A stretch of DNA of 64,000 nucleotides. It comes from Nocardioides sp. SYSU D00065 (lineage in GTDB: Bacteria; Actinomycetota; Actinomycetes; Propionibacteriales; Nocardioidaceae). Position numbers and translations under genes: made by a program. Positions 37,442 through 46,240 of the stretch are shown in pieces (position 1 is the stretch's first letter; each line of letters opens with the position of its first letter). Under the pieces are notes generated by a model. The model was not told the origin of the DNA and did not search any database. It was given only the letters and a program-made list of their open reading frames with translations. The stretch lies in NCBI RefSeq assembly GCF_017916425.1, contig NZ_JAFMSX010000001.1:1302001-1366000 (forward strand). Reading direction: 5' to 3'.

Positions 37442-38710
37442 CTAGGCCGCCCCCACGCCCGGCCCCAGCGGCGAGGAGGGATCGAGAGCAGCGGGAGGCT
37501 CGTCGAGCGGGTCCGGCTCCGTCGTACGCCCGCGCAGCTCGGCACGCAGCCAGAAGGCCACGTGCCCGGCACCGACCAGCGTCGCCGCACCGATCACGAG
37601 GAAGATCCACCGCCAGTCCACCACCGTGACGAGCGCGGCGCCGAGAGCGAGCGAGACCGCCGTCGGCACCGTCATCACCACCTCCGCGGCCGTGGACACC
37701 CGCCCCATCAGGCGCTGCGGGGTGCGTCGCTGGAGGATCGTCATGTAGGCCACCACCAGCAGCGGCAGCGAGGCCCCGAACAGGGTGATGCTCACCAGGA
37801 CGCCCGCCATGACGGGCGACGCGGCGATGCCCAGGGCGCTGACCCCGAGCAGGACGAGCCCGAGCGTGCTCGTCGCGACCTCGCCGAAGCGGCGTACGAG
37901 CCGGGCGGACGCGACACCGCCGACCACCGCACCGATGCCCTGCACGGACACGATGACGCTGACGTACGTCGCGGCGCGGCCGAAGTGGTCGGTCAGCGCG
38001 AAGATCGCCGACTCGGTGAAGCCGAGCACGAGCATCGAGATCCCGAACCCGATGAGCAGGTGAGCGAGCACCCGGTCGCGGACGAGGTGGCGCAGGCCGT
38101 CGCTGAGCTGGGTCCAGTAGGCGCCCTGCTCCGGCTCGGGCGACTCCTCCTCGACCCGGATCGTCGCGATGACGGCAGCCGCGACGAGGAACGACGCCGC
38201 GTCCACCAGTGCGACGGCCCAGCCCCCGAGCCACGCGAAGAGCGCGGCGCCGAGCAGCGGGCCGAAGAGCCGGTAGGACTCCTTCACCGTCTGGATGCTG
38301 GAGTTGGCGTCGACCAGCATCTGCTCGGGCATGAGCTCCTTGAGCAGCCCGTTGAGTCCGGCCGGCAGCACCACGAAGCTCACGCCGTAGAGGCCGGCGA
38401 CCGTCCAGATGATCCACACGTCGCCCGCGTCGCGGACGAGCAGGAGGGGCAGCACGGCGACGGCGGACAGCACGTTGCCCCACACCAGCATCGGCTTGCG
38501 CATGATCCGGTCGATCCACACACCCACGAGCGGGGCGAAGATCGCCGGGATGCACATGAAGAAGAACGTGAAGCCGGCCATCGCGCTGGAGCCGGTCAGC
38601 GTCTTCACCCAGATGCTGAGGACCAGCAGCATGATCGAGTCGCCGAGCATCGAGGTCGACAGCCCGGCGAAGAGTCGCGAGAAGCCCGGCTGCGCGAACG
38701 CGGCCCTCAC
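37442..38710 (-). CDS. MFS transporter
   Basis: 422 aa with about 12 membrane helices and an ~25-residue polar C-terminal tail. The DRIMRKPMLVWGNV loop after helix 2 corresponds to the MFS motif A region, and the layout resembles drug-efflux or macrolide-type exporters of the DHA3 group. The GTG at 38710 overlaps the stop of the ArsR-type regulator gene (GTGA), so the regulator and transporter form an operon. Substrate unknown. Confidence 0.85.
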   Translation of the reverse strand: MRAAFAQPGFSRLFAGLSTSMLGDSIMLLVLSIWVKTLTGSSAMAGFTFFFMCIPAIFAPLVGVWIDRIMRKPMLVWGNVLSAVAVLPLLLVRDAGDVWIIWTVAGLYGVSFVVLPAGLNGLLKELMPEQMLVDANSSIQTVKESYRLFGPLLGAALFAWLGGWAVALVDAASFLVAAAVIATIRVEEESPEPEQGAYWTQLSDGLRHLVRDRVLAHLLIGFGISMLVLGFTESAIFALTDHFGRAATYVSVIVSVQGIGAVVGGVASARLVRRFGEVATSTLGLVLLGVSALGIAASPVMAGVLVSITLFGASLPLLVVAYMTILQRRTPQRLMGRVSTAAEVVMTVPTAVSLALGAALVTVVDWRWIFLVIGAATLVGAGHVAFWLRAELRGRTTEPDPLDEPPAALDPSSPLGPGVGAA

Positions 38711-39279
38711 CGGGTCACCTCGACGGCGGCGCCCCACGCGACGAGCTCGACCAGTCGCGAGCCCTCCGGCCGTGACGCGGGGTCGGCCAGCCGGCCCTCG
38801 TAGGCGCGGATGAGCGCCGCGACCTGGTCGTTGACCTCGCGCAGCTCCTCGCGGGTGAGCCACCCCATGGTCTGGGTGAGCTCGCCGGCCGCGCGCCACT
38901 CGGGGTCGGACTCGGCGAGCCGGGCCGAGGAGTCGAGGTAGCGGTCGACCCAGCGTTCCAGCATCGCGCGGGCCAGCGCCTCGCCCGCGCGCCGCTCCTC
39001 CGGACCGGTGTCCGGCTCGTCACCCCAGCTCAGTCCGACCTGGCTCATCTGCCAGGGTCGCTGACGGCCGGTGCCGCCCTCGGCCTCCTCGATGAAGTCG
39101 TGCTCCGCGAGCTTGCGCAGGTGCCAGGAGCAGTTGGCCGGCGACTCGTCGAGCCGCTCCGCCAGCTGGCTGGCGGTCAGCGGCCCCTCGATCGTGAGCA
39201 GCTCCAGGATGCCCATCCGGACGGGGTGCGCGACAGCGGTCAGGGCGCGGGGGTCGCGCAGGCGGCGGTACTCAGGCAT
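38707..39279 (-). CDS. ArsR-type winged-helix transcriptional regulator
   Basis: 190 aa. The N-terminal winged helix (LRDPRALTAVAHPVRMGILELLTIEGPLTASQLAERLDESPANCSWHLRKL in pattern, about 7-60) is typical of ArsR/helix_turn_helix_5. A helical C-terminal half follows. Start 39279 is chosen because TACTTT lies 6 nt upstream, inside a tandem repeat operator (39285-39310). A longer in-frame start reaches into repeat copy D and is rejected. It probably represses its own operon with the MFS exporter. Confidence 0.85.
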   Translation of the reverse strand: MPEYRRLRDPRALTAVAHPVRMGILELLTIEGPLTASQLAERLDESPANCSWHLRKLAEHDFIEEAEGGTGRQRPWQMSQVGLSWGDEPDTGPEERRAGEALARAMLERWVDRYLDSSARLAESDPEWRAAGELTQTMGWLTREELREVNDQVAALIRAYEGRLADPASRPEGSRLVELVAWGAAVEVTR

Positions 39280-39284
39280 GGGTG

Positions 39285-39310
39285 GAAAGTACTCTTTCGA
39301 AAGTACTCTT
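39285..39310 (-). promoter_or_regulatory. tandem operator overlapping the -10 of the ArsR-MFS operon
   Basis: GAAAGTACTCTT occurs twice in direct orientation, at 39285-39296 and 39299-39310, each holding the palindrome AGTACT. The first repeat contains the minus-strand -10 TACTTT (39291-39286) for the start at 39279. The spacing of 14 bp places the units at nearly one and a third helical turns. Confidence 0.6.
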
Positions 39311-39336
39311 GCAATGGGTCGGGCGCTGCGGTTGCG

Positions 39337-39418
39337 TTCCCCGGCTAGCCGGGGAAACTGGAGCCTCACCCCCGAAACTTCGGCCTGGAACCTTCAGGTT
39401 CCCCGGCTAGCCGGGGAT
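39337..39418 (+). repeat. palindromic interspersed repeat family 1, copy D (with a second terminal palindrome)
   Basis: Identical to copy A over 53 bp (39337-39389), then CTTCAGG and a second CCCCGGCTAGCCGGGG palindrome (39401-39416). It is the most complete copy and suggests the full unit has the palindrome at both ends. Its right end encodes the last residues and stop codon of the Fur-family gene. Confidence 0.85.
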
Positions 39419-39852
39419 TGCGACGCGCACCCCGCGCACACCCCGAAGATCGCCAGATGCCCCACATCCATCGTGAACCCGTCGGCAGCCAGGGTTGCCA
39501 CGACCGGGGCGACGAGCTCAGGGGCGTAGGACTGGACGTCGCCGCAGTGGCGGCACACCACGTGCACGTGCTCGTGCTCGTCGGTCGAGTGGTACGTCGG
39601 CGCGCGGTCGCTCAAGTGCGTGTGGCGCACGAGCCCCAGCTCCTCGAGCACCTCGAGCGTGCGGTAGACGGTCGAGGCGTTGACCGAGCTCACCTGCCCG
39701 CGGACGTGCGCGAGCACCTCGTCGGGGGTGGCGTGCCGCAACTCCTCGACGGCGCGCAGGATCAGCTCCCGCTGCGGCGTGAGCCGCAGTCCCTGCTCCC
39801 GGAGCCGGGCGGCGAGGCTCTCCCCCGAGCCGGTCCCAGGGTCGTCGCTCAT
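39394..39852 (-). CDS. Fur family metalloregulator
   Basis: 152 aa. The winged helix contains LRLTPQRELILRAVEEL and SSVNASTVYRTLEVLEELGLV. The metal sites include the HEHVHVVCRHCG segment and the C-terminal CAGC pair for structural zinc. Fe, Zn or other specificity cannot be assigned. The last eight codons and the stop come from repeat copy D, so the tail SPASRGT is repeat-encoded. It overlaps the FABP-like gene by 4 nt (ATGA) and is co-transcribed with it. Confidence 0.88.
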   Translation of the reverse strand: MSDDPGTGSGESLAARLREQGLRLTPQRELILRAVEELRHATPDEVLAHVRGQVSSVNASTVYRTLEVLEELGLVRHTHLSDRAPTYHSTDEHEHVHVVCRHCGDVQSYAPELVAPVVATLAADGFTMDVGHLAIFGVCAGCASQSPASRGT

Positions 39853-40343
39853 GCGCGTTGCAACCGCGCCCAGGTGTGGGGCTGGAGCTCCTGGCCCACG
39901 GCCGCCAGGTCGTTGGCGTACAGCAGGTCGCCCTCCACGTTGCCGTACATCCGCGACCCGGCCGTCACCTCCTTGGCGGTCTCGGTGAAGGAGACACCGG
40001 CCGTGTGCATCTCGATCCGGCCGCCTTCGGCCGCGCCGTACCAGATCTCGGAGATGCCCGTGTTGTGCGCGAGCAGAAGCTCCACCTTCCCCGGCTCCGG
40101 ACAGCGCAGGAAGCCGGTCTCCATCGCGCCGTCGCGCACGAACGCGCCGTCCTCGTCGACGATCCAGGCGCGCGACATGTAGTGGAAGAACGGTCGGCCG
40201 TCGTGGGTGAAGATGAGCTCCTGGCCGAACTGGAACGGCTCGATCGTGGGGTAGTCGCCGTGCCCGTTGCCTCGCCAGGTGCCGAGCAGCCATGCGACGG
40301 GGCCGCAGTTGGGATGCAGGTTGTCCGGCAGCTCGAAGGGCAT
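39849..40343 (-). CDS. FABP/nitrobindin-like family protein
   Basis: 164 aa. The opening LHPNCGPVAWLLGTWRGNGHGDYPTIEPF is the signature of the actinobacterial FABP-like proteins (M. tuberculosis Rv0813c type), a beta-barrel related to nitrobindin. A heme-contacting His near the C terminus is plausible but not certain. TAGAGT lies 6 nt before ATG 40343. Divergent from the DsrE gene with overlapping -10 boxes, and followed by the Fur gene. Confidence 0.85.
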   Translation of the reverse strand: MPFELPDNLHPNCGPVAWLLGTWRGNGHGDYPTIEPFQFGQELIFTHDGRPFFHYMSRAWIVDEDGAFVRDGAMETGFLRCPEPGKVELLLAHNTGISEIWYGAAEGGRIEMHTAGVSFTETAKEVTAGSRMYGNVEGDLLYANDLAAVGQELQPHTWARLQRA

Positions 40344-40365
40344 GGCTCCACTCTAGGGTGTGGCC
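40344..40365. promoter_or_regulatory. divergent leaderless promoter with overlapping -10 boxes (FABP-like / DsrE)
   Basis: ACTCTAGGGT (40350-40359) reads TAGGGT rightward, 6 nt before ATG 40366, and TAGAGT leftward, 6 nt before ATG 40343. The two hexamers share the central TA, the same design as the 1919-1941 promoter. Confidence 0.65.
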
Positions 40366-40728
40366 ATGGCTCGCTCACTGGTCGTCAAGGTCACCTGCGG
40401 CGCCGAGGACGCGGAGCGCTGCAACCAGGGATTCACCGTGGCCGCGGCCGCCGCGGCGGCAGGCGCCGAGGTCTCGCTGTGGCTCACCGGACAGGCCGCG
40501 TGGTTCGGGGTGCCCGGCCGCGCCGAGGAGTTCGCCCTCGACCTCGCGACGCCGCTCGACCAGCTGATGGCTGTCGTCCAGATCTCCGGCTCGGTCACCG
40601 TCTGCTCGCAGTGCGCGGCACGCCGGGGCATCGTCGAGGGTGACCTGCGCGACGGGGTGAGCATCGCCGGCGCGGCGGTGTTCGCCGAGCAGGTCCTGGG
40701 CGACGGCGTCCAGGCCCTCGTCTACTGA
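40366..40728 (+). CDS. DsrE family sulfur-relay-like protein
   Basis: 120 aa. SLVVKVTCGAEDAERCNQGFTVAAAAAAAG and WLTGQAAWFG match the DsrE/DsrF-like fold. The VCSQCAARRGI segment offers a C-x2-C pair at the position where sulfur-relay members hold a reactive cysteine. Single gene, leaderless ATG. Function in this host unknown. Confidence 0.8.
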   Translation: MARSLVVKVTCGAEDAERCNQGFTVAAAAAAAGAEVSLWLTGQAAWFGVPGRAEEFALDLATPLDQLMAVVQISGSVTVCSQCAARRGIVEGDLRDGVSIAGAAVFAEQVLGDGVQALVY

Positions 40729-40780
40729 CCTCGGCTCTCGATCCGGCTCTCGACCCGAGGTGGACGAGACGTCATCTGGC

Positions 40781-40802
40781 GTTCACCTCCCGGTGCCACA
40801 CT
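40781..40802 (+). promoter_or_regulatory. possible PHO box overlapping the ppk1 promoter
   Basis: GTTCACCTCCC is followed directly by the degenerate 11-mer GGTGCCACACT, whose last six bases are the likely -10 (CACACT, 7 nt before ATG 40810). Only the first unit fits the actinobacterial PhoP direct-repeat consensus well. Confidence 0.35.
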
Positions 40803-40809
40803 GGGACGC

Positions 40810-42990
40810 ATGTCCGATTCGGCCACTCTCACCAGCGCTGTCTCCCCGTCGGTCGAGGAGGGCCCGGTCGCGGAGCCCTTCGGACACCCCAGCGACACCT
40901 TCGACGTCGAGCCGCCGTACGTCCCGGACGCTGCGGCGATCGATGCGGTGGAGAAGTTCGAGGACCGCTTCATCGACCGCGAGCTCTCGTGGGTCCGCTT
41001 CAACCAGCGCGTCCTCGAGCTGGCCGAGGACCCGGAGGTGCCGCTGCTCGAGCGCGTGCGCTTCCTGGCGATCTTCGCCAGCAACCTCGACGAGTTCTTC
41101 ATGGTCCGCGTGGCCGGGCTCAAGCGGCGCATCGACGCAGGCGTCGCGGTGCGGGCCGCCAGCGGCCTGATGCCCCGCGAGCAGATCGACCAGCTGTGGG
41201 CCGGCTGCCGCGAGCTCATGGAGCGGCACGCCCGCACGCTCCAGGACCTGCTTCCCGAGCTGGGCGCCCAAGGCATCCAGATCGTCCGGTGGGCCGACCT
41301 CGACCGCGAGGAGCAGAAGGTCTGCAAGAAGCTCTTCAAGGACCGGATCTTCCCGGTCCTCACCCCGCTGGCCGTCGACCCCGCGCACCCGTTCCCCTAC
41401 ATCTCCGGCCTGTCGCTCAACCTGGCCGTCGTGGTCCGCCACCCCAAGACCGGCACCGAGCACTTCGCGCGCGTCAAGGTGCCGCCGACCTTCGGCCGGT
41501 TCATCGACGTCGGCAACCAACGCTTCGTGCCCATCGAGGACGTGATCGGCGAGCACCTCAAGAAGCTGTTCCCGGGCATGGAGGTGCTCGGCTCCCACAC
41601 GTTCCGCGTCACCCGCAACGAGGACCTCGAGGTCGAGGAGGACGACGCGGAGAACCTGCTCAAGGCACTGGAGAAGGAGCTCCTCCGCCGTCGGTTCGGG
41701 GCTCCCGTCCGGCTCGAGGTCGAGCAGTCCATCGCTCCGAAGGTCCTCGAGCTCCTGGTCTCCGAGCTCGGCGTGGGCCGCGACGAGGTGGTGTCCCTGC
41801 CCGGTCCGCTCGACCTGACCGGCCTGCACTCCATCGCCGACCTGCCGCGCGACGACCTCAAGTACGCCGCCTTCCTCCCCTCGACCCACCCCAGCCTGGC
41901 CGAGGTCGAGTCGTCCTCCCCCGTCGACGTGTTCGACTCCGTGGCGCGTCACGACGTGCTGCTGCACCACCCCTACGACTCGTTCGCCACCTCGGTCCAG
42001 CGCTTCCTGGAGCAGGCGGCGGCCGACCCGCACGTGCTGGCGATCAAGCAGACGCTCTACCGCACCTCCGGCGACAGCCCGATCATCGAGGCCCTCATCG
42101 ACGCCGCGCAGGCGGGCAAGCAGGTCCTGGTGATCGTGGAGATCAAGGCGCGCTTCGACGAGCAGGCCAACATCCGCTGGGCCCGCAAGCTCGAGCACGC
42201 CGGCTGCCACGTCGTCTACGGCCTCGTGGGGCTCAAGACCCACTGCAAGCTGTCGATGGTGGTGCGCGACGAGCCCGACGGCATCAAGCGCTACGTCCAC
42301 CTCGGCACCGGCAACTACAACCCCAAGACGGCGCGCGTCTACGAGGACCTGGGGCTGCTCACCGCCGACCCGGAGATCGGCGAGGACGTCGCGCTGCTGT
42401 TCAACAACCTGTCGGGGATCAGCCGCAACCGGACCTACGACCACCTCATGGTCGCCCCGCACAGCGTGCGCGAGGGGTTGATCGCCCAGATCCACCAGGA
42501 GATCGCCCACCACGAGGCGGGACGCCGCGCCGGCATCCGCATCAAGGCGAACTCGATCGTCGACGAGGCTGTCGTCGACGCGCTCTACCTCGCCTCGCAG
42601 GCCGGCGTGCCGGTCGAGCTGGTGGTCCGCGGCATCTGTGCGCTCCGACCCGGCGTGCCCGGGCTGTCGGAGACGATCCGGGTCCGCTCGGTGCTGGGAC
42701 GCTTCCTCGAGCACAGCCGGGTGTTCTGGTTCGAGAACGACGGCGCTCCGGCCGCGTGGATCGGCTCGGCCGACATGATGCACCGCAACCTCGACCGCCG
42801 CGTCGAGGTGCTCGTACGCTTGCGCGACCCGCACGTCGTCGAGCAGGTGCGCTCGCTGCTCGACCTCGCCCTCGACGAGCAGACGACCGCCTGGGAGCTC
42901 GACTCCGGCGGCGACTGGCACCTGCGCCGCGGTGAGCGCCACCTCCACGACGAGCTGATCGCCCGACAGCGCAGCAGCCGTCGCCGCTGA
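40810..42990 (+). CDS. ppk1: polyphosphate kinase 1
   Basis: 726 aa, typical Ppk1. [21 protein letters not shown] starts the N domain, [21 protein letters not shown] opens the catalytic part, and [27 protein letters not shown] carries the phospho-accepting His497. A second histidine region ([11 protein letters not shown]) is present. It reversibly makes polyphosphate from ATP. It heads the phosphate island with pit and pst genes and has a partial PHO box at its start. Confidence 0.95.
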   Translation: MSDSATLTSAVSPSVEEGPVAEPFGHPSDTFDVEPPYVPDAAAIDAVEKFEDRFIDRELSWVRFNQRVLELAEDPEVPLLERVRFLAIFASNLDEFFMVRVAGLKRRIDAGVAVRAASGLMPREQIDQLWAGCRELMERHARTLQDLLPELGAQGIQIVRWADLDREEQKVCKKLFKDRIFPVLTPLAVDPAHPFPYISGLSLNLAVVVRHPKTGTEHFARVKVPPTFGRFIDVGNQRFVPIEDVIGEHLKKLFPGMEVLGSHTFRVTRNEDLEVEEDDAENLLKALEKELLRRRFGAPVRLEVEQSIAPKVLELLVSELGVGRDEVVSLPGPLDLTGLHSIADLPRDDLKYAAFLPSTHPSLAEVESSSPVDVFDSVARHDVLLHHPYDSFATSVQRFLEQAAADPHVLAIKQTLYRTSGDSPIIEALIDAAQAGKQVLVIVEIKARFDEQANIRWARKLEHAGCHVVYGLVGLKTHCKLSMVVRDEPDGIKRYVHLGTGNYNPKTARVYEDLGLLTADPEIGEDVALLFNNLSGISRNRTYDHLMVAPHSVREGLIAQIHQEIAHHEAGRRAGIRIKANSIVDEAVVDALYLASQAGVPVELVVRGICALRPGVPGLSETIRVRSVLGRFLEHSRVFWFENDGAPAAWIGSADMMHRNLDRRVEVLVRLRDPHVVEQVRSLLDLALDEQTTAWELDSGGDWHLRRGERHLHDELIARQRSSRRR

Positions 42991-43059
42991 CCACCTGCGC
43001 GGTCGTCACGCCCGGCTCGCCGGGTGGCTCGCGGTTGCGCCCGCGGGCAGATGACCCCC

Positions 43060-43100
43060 TAGCATGATCCCGGTTCATCCGCCCCCCTCCCGGAGTTCAC
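43060..43100 (+). promoter_or_regulatory. DUF47-pit promoter with PHO-like repeats
   Basis: TAGCAT (43060-43065) is a likely -10. Downstream, GTTCATCC (43073-) and GTTCACCG (43095-) are exactly 22 bp, that is two 11-bp units, apart, in the phase of a PhoP direct-repeat site with a degenerate middle unit. The position downstream of the -10 would suit repression rather than activation. Confidence 0.35.
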
Positions 43101-43101
43101 C

Positions 43102-43719
43102 GTGCGTTTGAAGTTCCGCCCTGTCGACAGCTCGTTCTACGACCTCTTCAGTGAGGCTGCCGGCCACCTCGTCGTCGGCTCGCAGCTGCTCAGCGAGATG
43201 CTGTCGGCCGGCAACTCCAAGGCCGAGATCGCCCAGCGCATGCGTGAGGCCGAGCACGCCGCCGACGAGACCACCCACTCGATCATCCGCCGCGTCAACA
43301 GCACGTTCGTGACGCCGTTCGACCGCGAGGACATCTACTCCCTCGCCTCGGCGCTCGACGACGTGATGGACATGATGGACGAGGCCGTCGACCTGGTCCT
43401 GCTCTACGAGGTGACGTCCCTGCCCGCGGAGACCACTCAGCAGGTCGAGGTGCTGCAGCGCTGCGCCGAGCTGACGGCCGCGGCCATGCCGTCCCTGGAG
43501 TCGATGGGCTCCCTCGACGAGTACTGGATCGAGATCAACCGGCTCGAGAACGCCGGCGACAAGTCGTTCCGCCGGATCCTGGCCCACCTGTTCAGCGGCG
43601 AGTACGAGGCGCTCGAGGTCCTGAAGCTCAAGGACATCGTGGAGTCCCTCGAGGGCGCGATCGACGCGTTCGAGAAGGTCGCCAACATCGTGGAGCAGAT
43701 CGCGGTCAAGGAGTCCTGA
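43102..43719 (+). CDS. DUF47 family (PhoU-like) Pit accessory protein
   Basis: 205 aa, all-helical. The duplicated PhoU-like motif is seen as REAEHAADETTHSIIRRVNSTFVTPFDREDIYSLASALDDVMD and, later, INRLENAGDKSFRRILAHLF; acidic residues in both bind metal clusters in relatives. GTG start at 43102. DUF47 proteins are encoded next to low-affinity phosphate transporters and regulate them, and pit follows 49 bp downstream. Confidence 0.9.
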   Translation: MRLKFRPVDSSFYDLFSEAAGHLVVGSQLLSEMLSAGNSKAEIAQRMREAEHAADETTHSIIRRVNSTFVTPFDREDIYSLASALDDVMDMMDEAVDLVLLYEVTSLPAETTQQVEVLQRCAELTAAAMPSLESMGSLDEYWIEINRLENAGDKSFRRILAHLFSGEYEALEVLKLKDIVESLEGAIDAFEKVANIVEQIAVKES

Positions 43720-43768
43720 CCCGGATGATCGCCACCTGTTCCTCCGCGCGCGCCCGGAGGCACCCCTG

Positions 43769-44764
43769 ATGGAGCTTGGAATCATCATCGCGGTGGTCGT
43801 CGTGGCCCTGGTGTTCGACTACACCAACGGCTTCCACGACGCGGCCAACGCGATCGCGACGTCGGTCTCGACCGGCGCGCTCAAGCCGCGCGTGGCCCTG
43901 GCCATGGCGGCGATCATGAACTTCGTCGGCGCGTTCCTGGGCCAGAAGGTTGCCCACACCGTCTCCGACACCATCGATCCGGGGCCAGGGAGCCACGGGC
44001 TGGTGATCGTCATGTGCGGGCTGCTAGGTGCGATCACCTGGAACATGATCACCTGGTACTACGGCCTGCCGTCCTCGTCCTCGCACGCCCTCATCGGCGG
44101 ACTCGTCGGCGCTGCCGTGGCCGCCGGTGCGACGGCCAACTGGGCCGTCGTGCTCGAGAAGGTCGTCATCCCGATGTTCTTGTCGCCCCTCGTCGCGTTC
44201 AGCCTCGGCTTCGCGCTGATGCTGGCGATCATGTGGGCGTTCCGCAACGCCAACCCCGGCCGCGCCAACCGCGGCTTCAAGGTCGCGCAGACGATCTCCG
44301 CTGCGGCGATGGCCCTCGGCCACGGCCTGCAGGACGCCCAGAAGACGATGGGCGTGATCTTCCTGGCGCTGCTCACGGGGGGCTACGTCGCCGAGTCCGA
44401 CGGACTCCCGCTCTGGGTGATCATCGCCGCGGCCACCGCCATCTCGCTCGGCACCTGGTCCGGCGGATGGCGGATCATGCGCACGCTCGGTCGGCGCATC
44501 ATCCACCTGGACCCGCCGCGCGGCTTCGCGGCGGAGTCGGTGGCGGCCTCGGTCCTCTACACGACGTCGTACGTCTTCGAGGCGCCGATCTCCACCACCC
44601 ACACCATCACCTCCGCGGTGATGGGCGTCGGGGCGACCAAGCGGCTCTCCGCGGTCCGGTGGGGCGTGGCCAAGTCGATCCTGACGGCCTGGGTGCTCAC
44701 CTTCCCGGCGGCCGCCCTCGCCGCCGCGATCTGCTACTGGGTGGCGCACCTCTTCCTGCCCTGA
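43769..44764 (+). CDS. pit: low-affinity inorganic phosphate transporter (PiT family)
   Basis: 331 aa with about eight membrane helices. The two PiT signature loops are FDYTNGFHDAANAIATSVSTGAL near the start and ALGHGLQDAQKTMGVIFLAL in the middle. The C-terminal YEAPISTTHTITSAVMGVG-like segment completes the inverted repeat. It moves metal-phosphate with protons. The gene is coupled in an operon with DUF47; the high-affinity pst system lies 2 kb away on the other strand. Confidence 0.93.
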   Translation: MELGIIIAVVVVALVFDYTNGFHDAANAIATSVSTGALKPRVALAMAAIMNFVGAFLGQKVAHTVSDTIDPGPGSHGLVIVMCGLLGAITWNMITWYYGLPSSSSHALIGGLVGAAVAAGATANWAVVLEKVVIPMFLSPLVAFSLGFALMLAIMWAFRNANPGRANRGFKVAQTISAAAMALGHGLQDAQKTMGVIFLALLTGGYVAESDGLPLWVIIAAATAISLGTWSGGWRIMRTLGRRIIHLDPPRGFAAESVAASVLYTTSYVFEAPISTTHTITSAVMGVGATKRLSAVRWGVAKSILTAWVLTFPAAALAAAICYWVAHLFLP

Positions 44765-44847
44765 CCGGTGTACGGCGCGCGGCGGCCCTCTCGGCCCCCG
44801 CCTTCCCCGCCTCCCCCGCGCCCCCCGTCGCGGCCCCCGTCTTCCGG

Positions 44848-44909
44848 GTATCTAGGGACGAAGTGGTCGCCCAGAAGCCAAAATCGCCTACCGGAACGTC
44901 CCTAGATAC
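44848..44909. repeat. 62-bp palindromic element (repeat family 2), copy 1
   Basis: Ends are GTATCTAGGGACG and its perfect inverse CGTCCCTAGATAC. Total length 62 bp, identical to copy 2 at 46179-46240, with the internal 36 bp diverged. It lies between the pit stop and the 3' end of the AbiEi-like gene, so it could fold as a terminator. Confidence 0.8.
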
Positions 44910-44956
44910 CGCGCACCCGGCTCTCCCGGTACGCACGGCGAGCGCGCAGGCGGGCG

Positions 44957-46033
44957 TCAGGCGGCGCGCCGGTACGCCAGCAACCGGGTCGCGTCGTGCG
45001 CCGACAGCGCCCGCCGCTGCTCGACGCCGGAGGTCGGCACCCACCACGCAGGGAGCTCCCGCGCCCACAGGCGGAGGTCCGCGGGACGTCGCGCCGCTCG
45101 TGCGTACGCCTCGCGCAGGCGGTTGCAGAACGGCCCGCGATCGGCGAGGTCGCCGGCCAGCATGGTGACGCCCTCGAGCCCGAGCGCGCGGTACGCCGCG
45201 TCCTTGGCGACGTCGGCGTGACGCACGGCGCCCGCGAGGTGCAGCGCACCGTCGTACTGCCCGTAGACGCCATGGTGGGCGTCGAGCAGGTCCGGCGTAC
45301 CGACGAAGCGGCCCGCGCGGTCGAACACCGGCCGGTTGGCGAGCGGCCTCCCGTGGCCGGCCAGCTGCCAGGTGCGCCGCATGACGGACTCCGGCGGGGA
45401 CCAGCTGTTCTCCTCCAGGTGCGGCAGGAGGTCGCGGACCCGCTGCACGCCCTGACGGATCCACAGCGCCTCGTCGATGAAGGCGGCGAGCTCCGCCACC
45501 GACACGAGGTCGTCGTACGCCGCCATCTCGAACGCCACCAGCGCCGCCTCCTCGCTCGGCGCCTTGCGCATCTCGAACGCCACGCTCCACAGCGCGCTGG
45601 TCACCCGCAACCCGCGGGCGCGTCGGATGTGCCCTGCGGGGACGAGCTCCTGACTCACGCGGATCCCGGCTGACGGCCGCCTGGTGTGCCGCGAGCCGAG
45701 TGCCAGGACGACCGGTCGGTCCCGGCCGTCCGGCCCGACCCCGCCCGACCACCGTGCGCCGAGCCACCGCAGCCCGGCCCAGCCGGTCACCGCTCCGTGA
45801 GCGGGCAGGCGAGCGGCCGCCTCGACGATGCGCTGCTCGACCGACGCGTTGACGTCGGCCGGCACCCACCAGCCGGCACCCACGCTGCGGAAGGCGCCCG
45901 ACCGTGTCTGCCAGGGACTGGGGCCCTCGGCGTCCCGGCGCCGCGTCGGCCACACCAGTCCGGCGGGCAAGCCCTCGCGCGGGCCGGTTCCCTGCAGCGG
46001 CGGCGCCCCCTCGGTCCATCCGGCTCTGTCCAT
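44957..46033 (-). CDS. AbiEi-type/DUF559-like protein flanked by 62-bp palindromes
   Basis: 358 aa. A polar start, then a region like the middle of AbiEi/DUF559-family proteins (GAVTGWAGLRWLGARW, then RRARGLRVTSALWSVAFEMRKAP). The C-terminal nuclease-like core reads VGTPDLLDAHHGVYGQYDGALH; the usual E-(F/Y)-D-G has Gln at the Glu position, so catalysis may be lost. No toxin partner is adjacent. Both sides carry a copy of repeat family 2. It interrupts the phosphate genes between pit and pstB. Start 46033 is the most upstream ATG with good codon use. Confidence 0.65.
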   Translation of the reverse strand: MDRAGWTEGAPPLQGTGPREGLPAGLVWPTRRRDAEGPSPWQTRSGAFRSVGAGWWVPADVNASVEQRIVEAAARLPAHGAVTGWAGLRWLGARWSGGVGPDGRDRPVVLALGSRHTRRPSAGIRVSQELVPAGHIRRARGLRVTSALWSVAFEMRKAPSEEAALVAFEMAAYDDLVSVAELAAFIDEALWIRQGVQRVRDLLPHLEENSWSPPESVMRRTWQLAGHGRPLANRPVFDRAGRFVGTPDLLDAHHGVYGQYDGALHLAGAVRHADVAKDAAYRALGLEGVTMLAGDLADRGPFCNRLREAYARAARRPADLRLWARELPAWWVPTSGVEQRRALSAHDATRLLAYRRAA

Positions 46034-46148
46034 GCCGGAAGCGTGGGACGGTCGGGCGGCGGTCGCCCCGCGCCGTCCCCAGGCGGACGCCGTACGCCGC
46101 GGACGACACGCCTGTGGACGGAAATCGGCCTCTGACGGCCCCCGGCCG

Positions 46149-46172
46149 GACCCGACCCGACCCGACCCGACC
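46149..46172. repeat. CCCGA pentamer tandem repeat
   Basis: CCCGA is repeated four to five times without interruption just outside the left end of palindrome copy 2. Simple slippage-type repeat. Confidence 0.8.
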
Positions 46173-46178
46173 GGCTGG

Positions 46179-46240
46179 GTATCTAGGGACGACCTGGTAG
46201 GCCAAACCCCCGATCGGCCTGCCAGATCGTCCCTAGATAC
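46179..46240. repeat. 62-bp palindromic element (repeat family 2), copy 2
   Basis: The arms match over 16 bp when flanks are counted (GGGTATCTAGGGACGA and its inverse). CTGGTAGGCC and GGCCTGCCAG extend the dyad inside with one mismatch, so almost the whole element can form one long hairpin. It lies 145 bp upstream of the AbiEi-like start. Confidence 0.8.

Noticed and set aside
38707..39369. Longer N terminus for the ArsR-type regulator
   Set aside because: The extension is translated from repeat copy D and the operator; the start at 39279 has a well-placed -10.
46149..46172. CCCGA repeats as an iteron-type origin
   Set aside because: Only a short run of pentamers with no replication gene or AT-rich unwinding region nearby.
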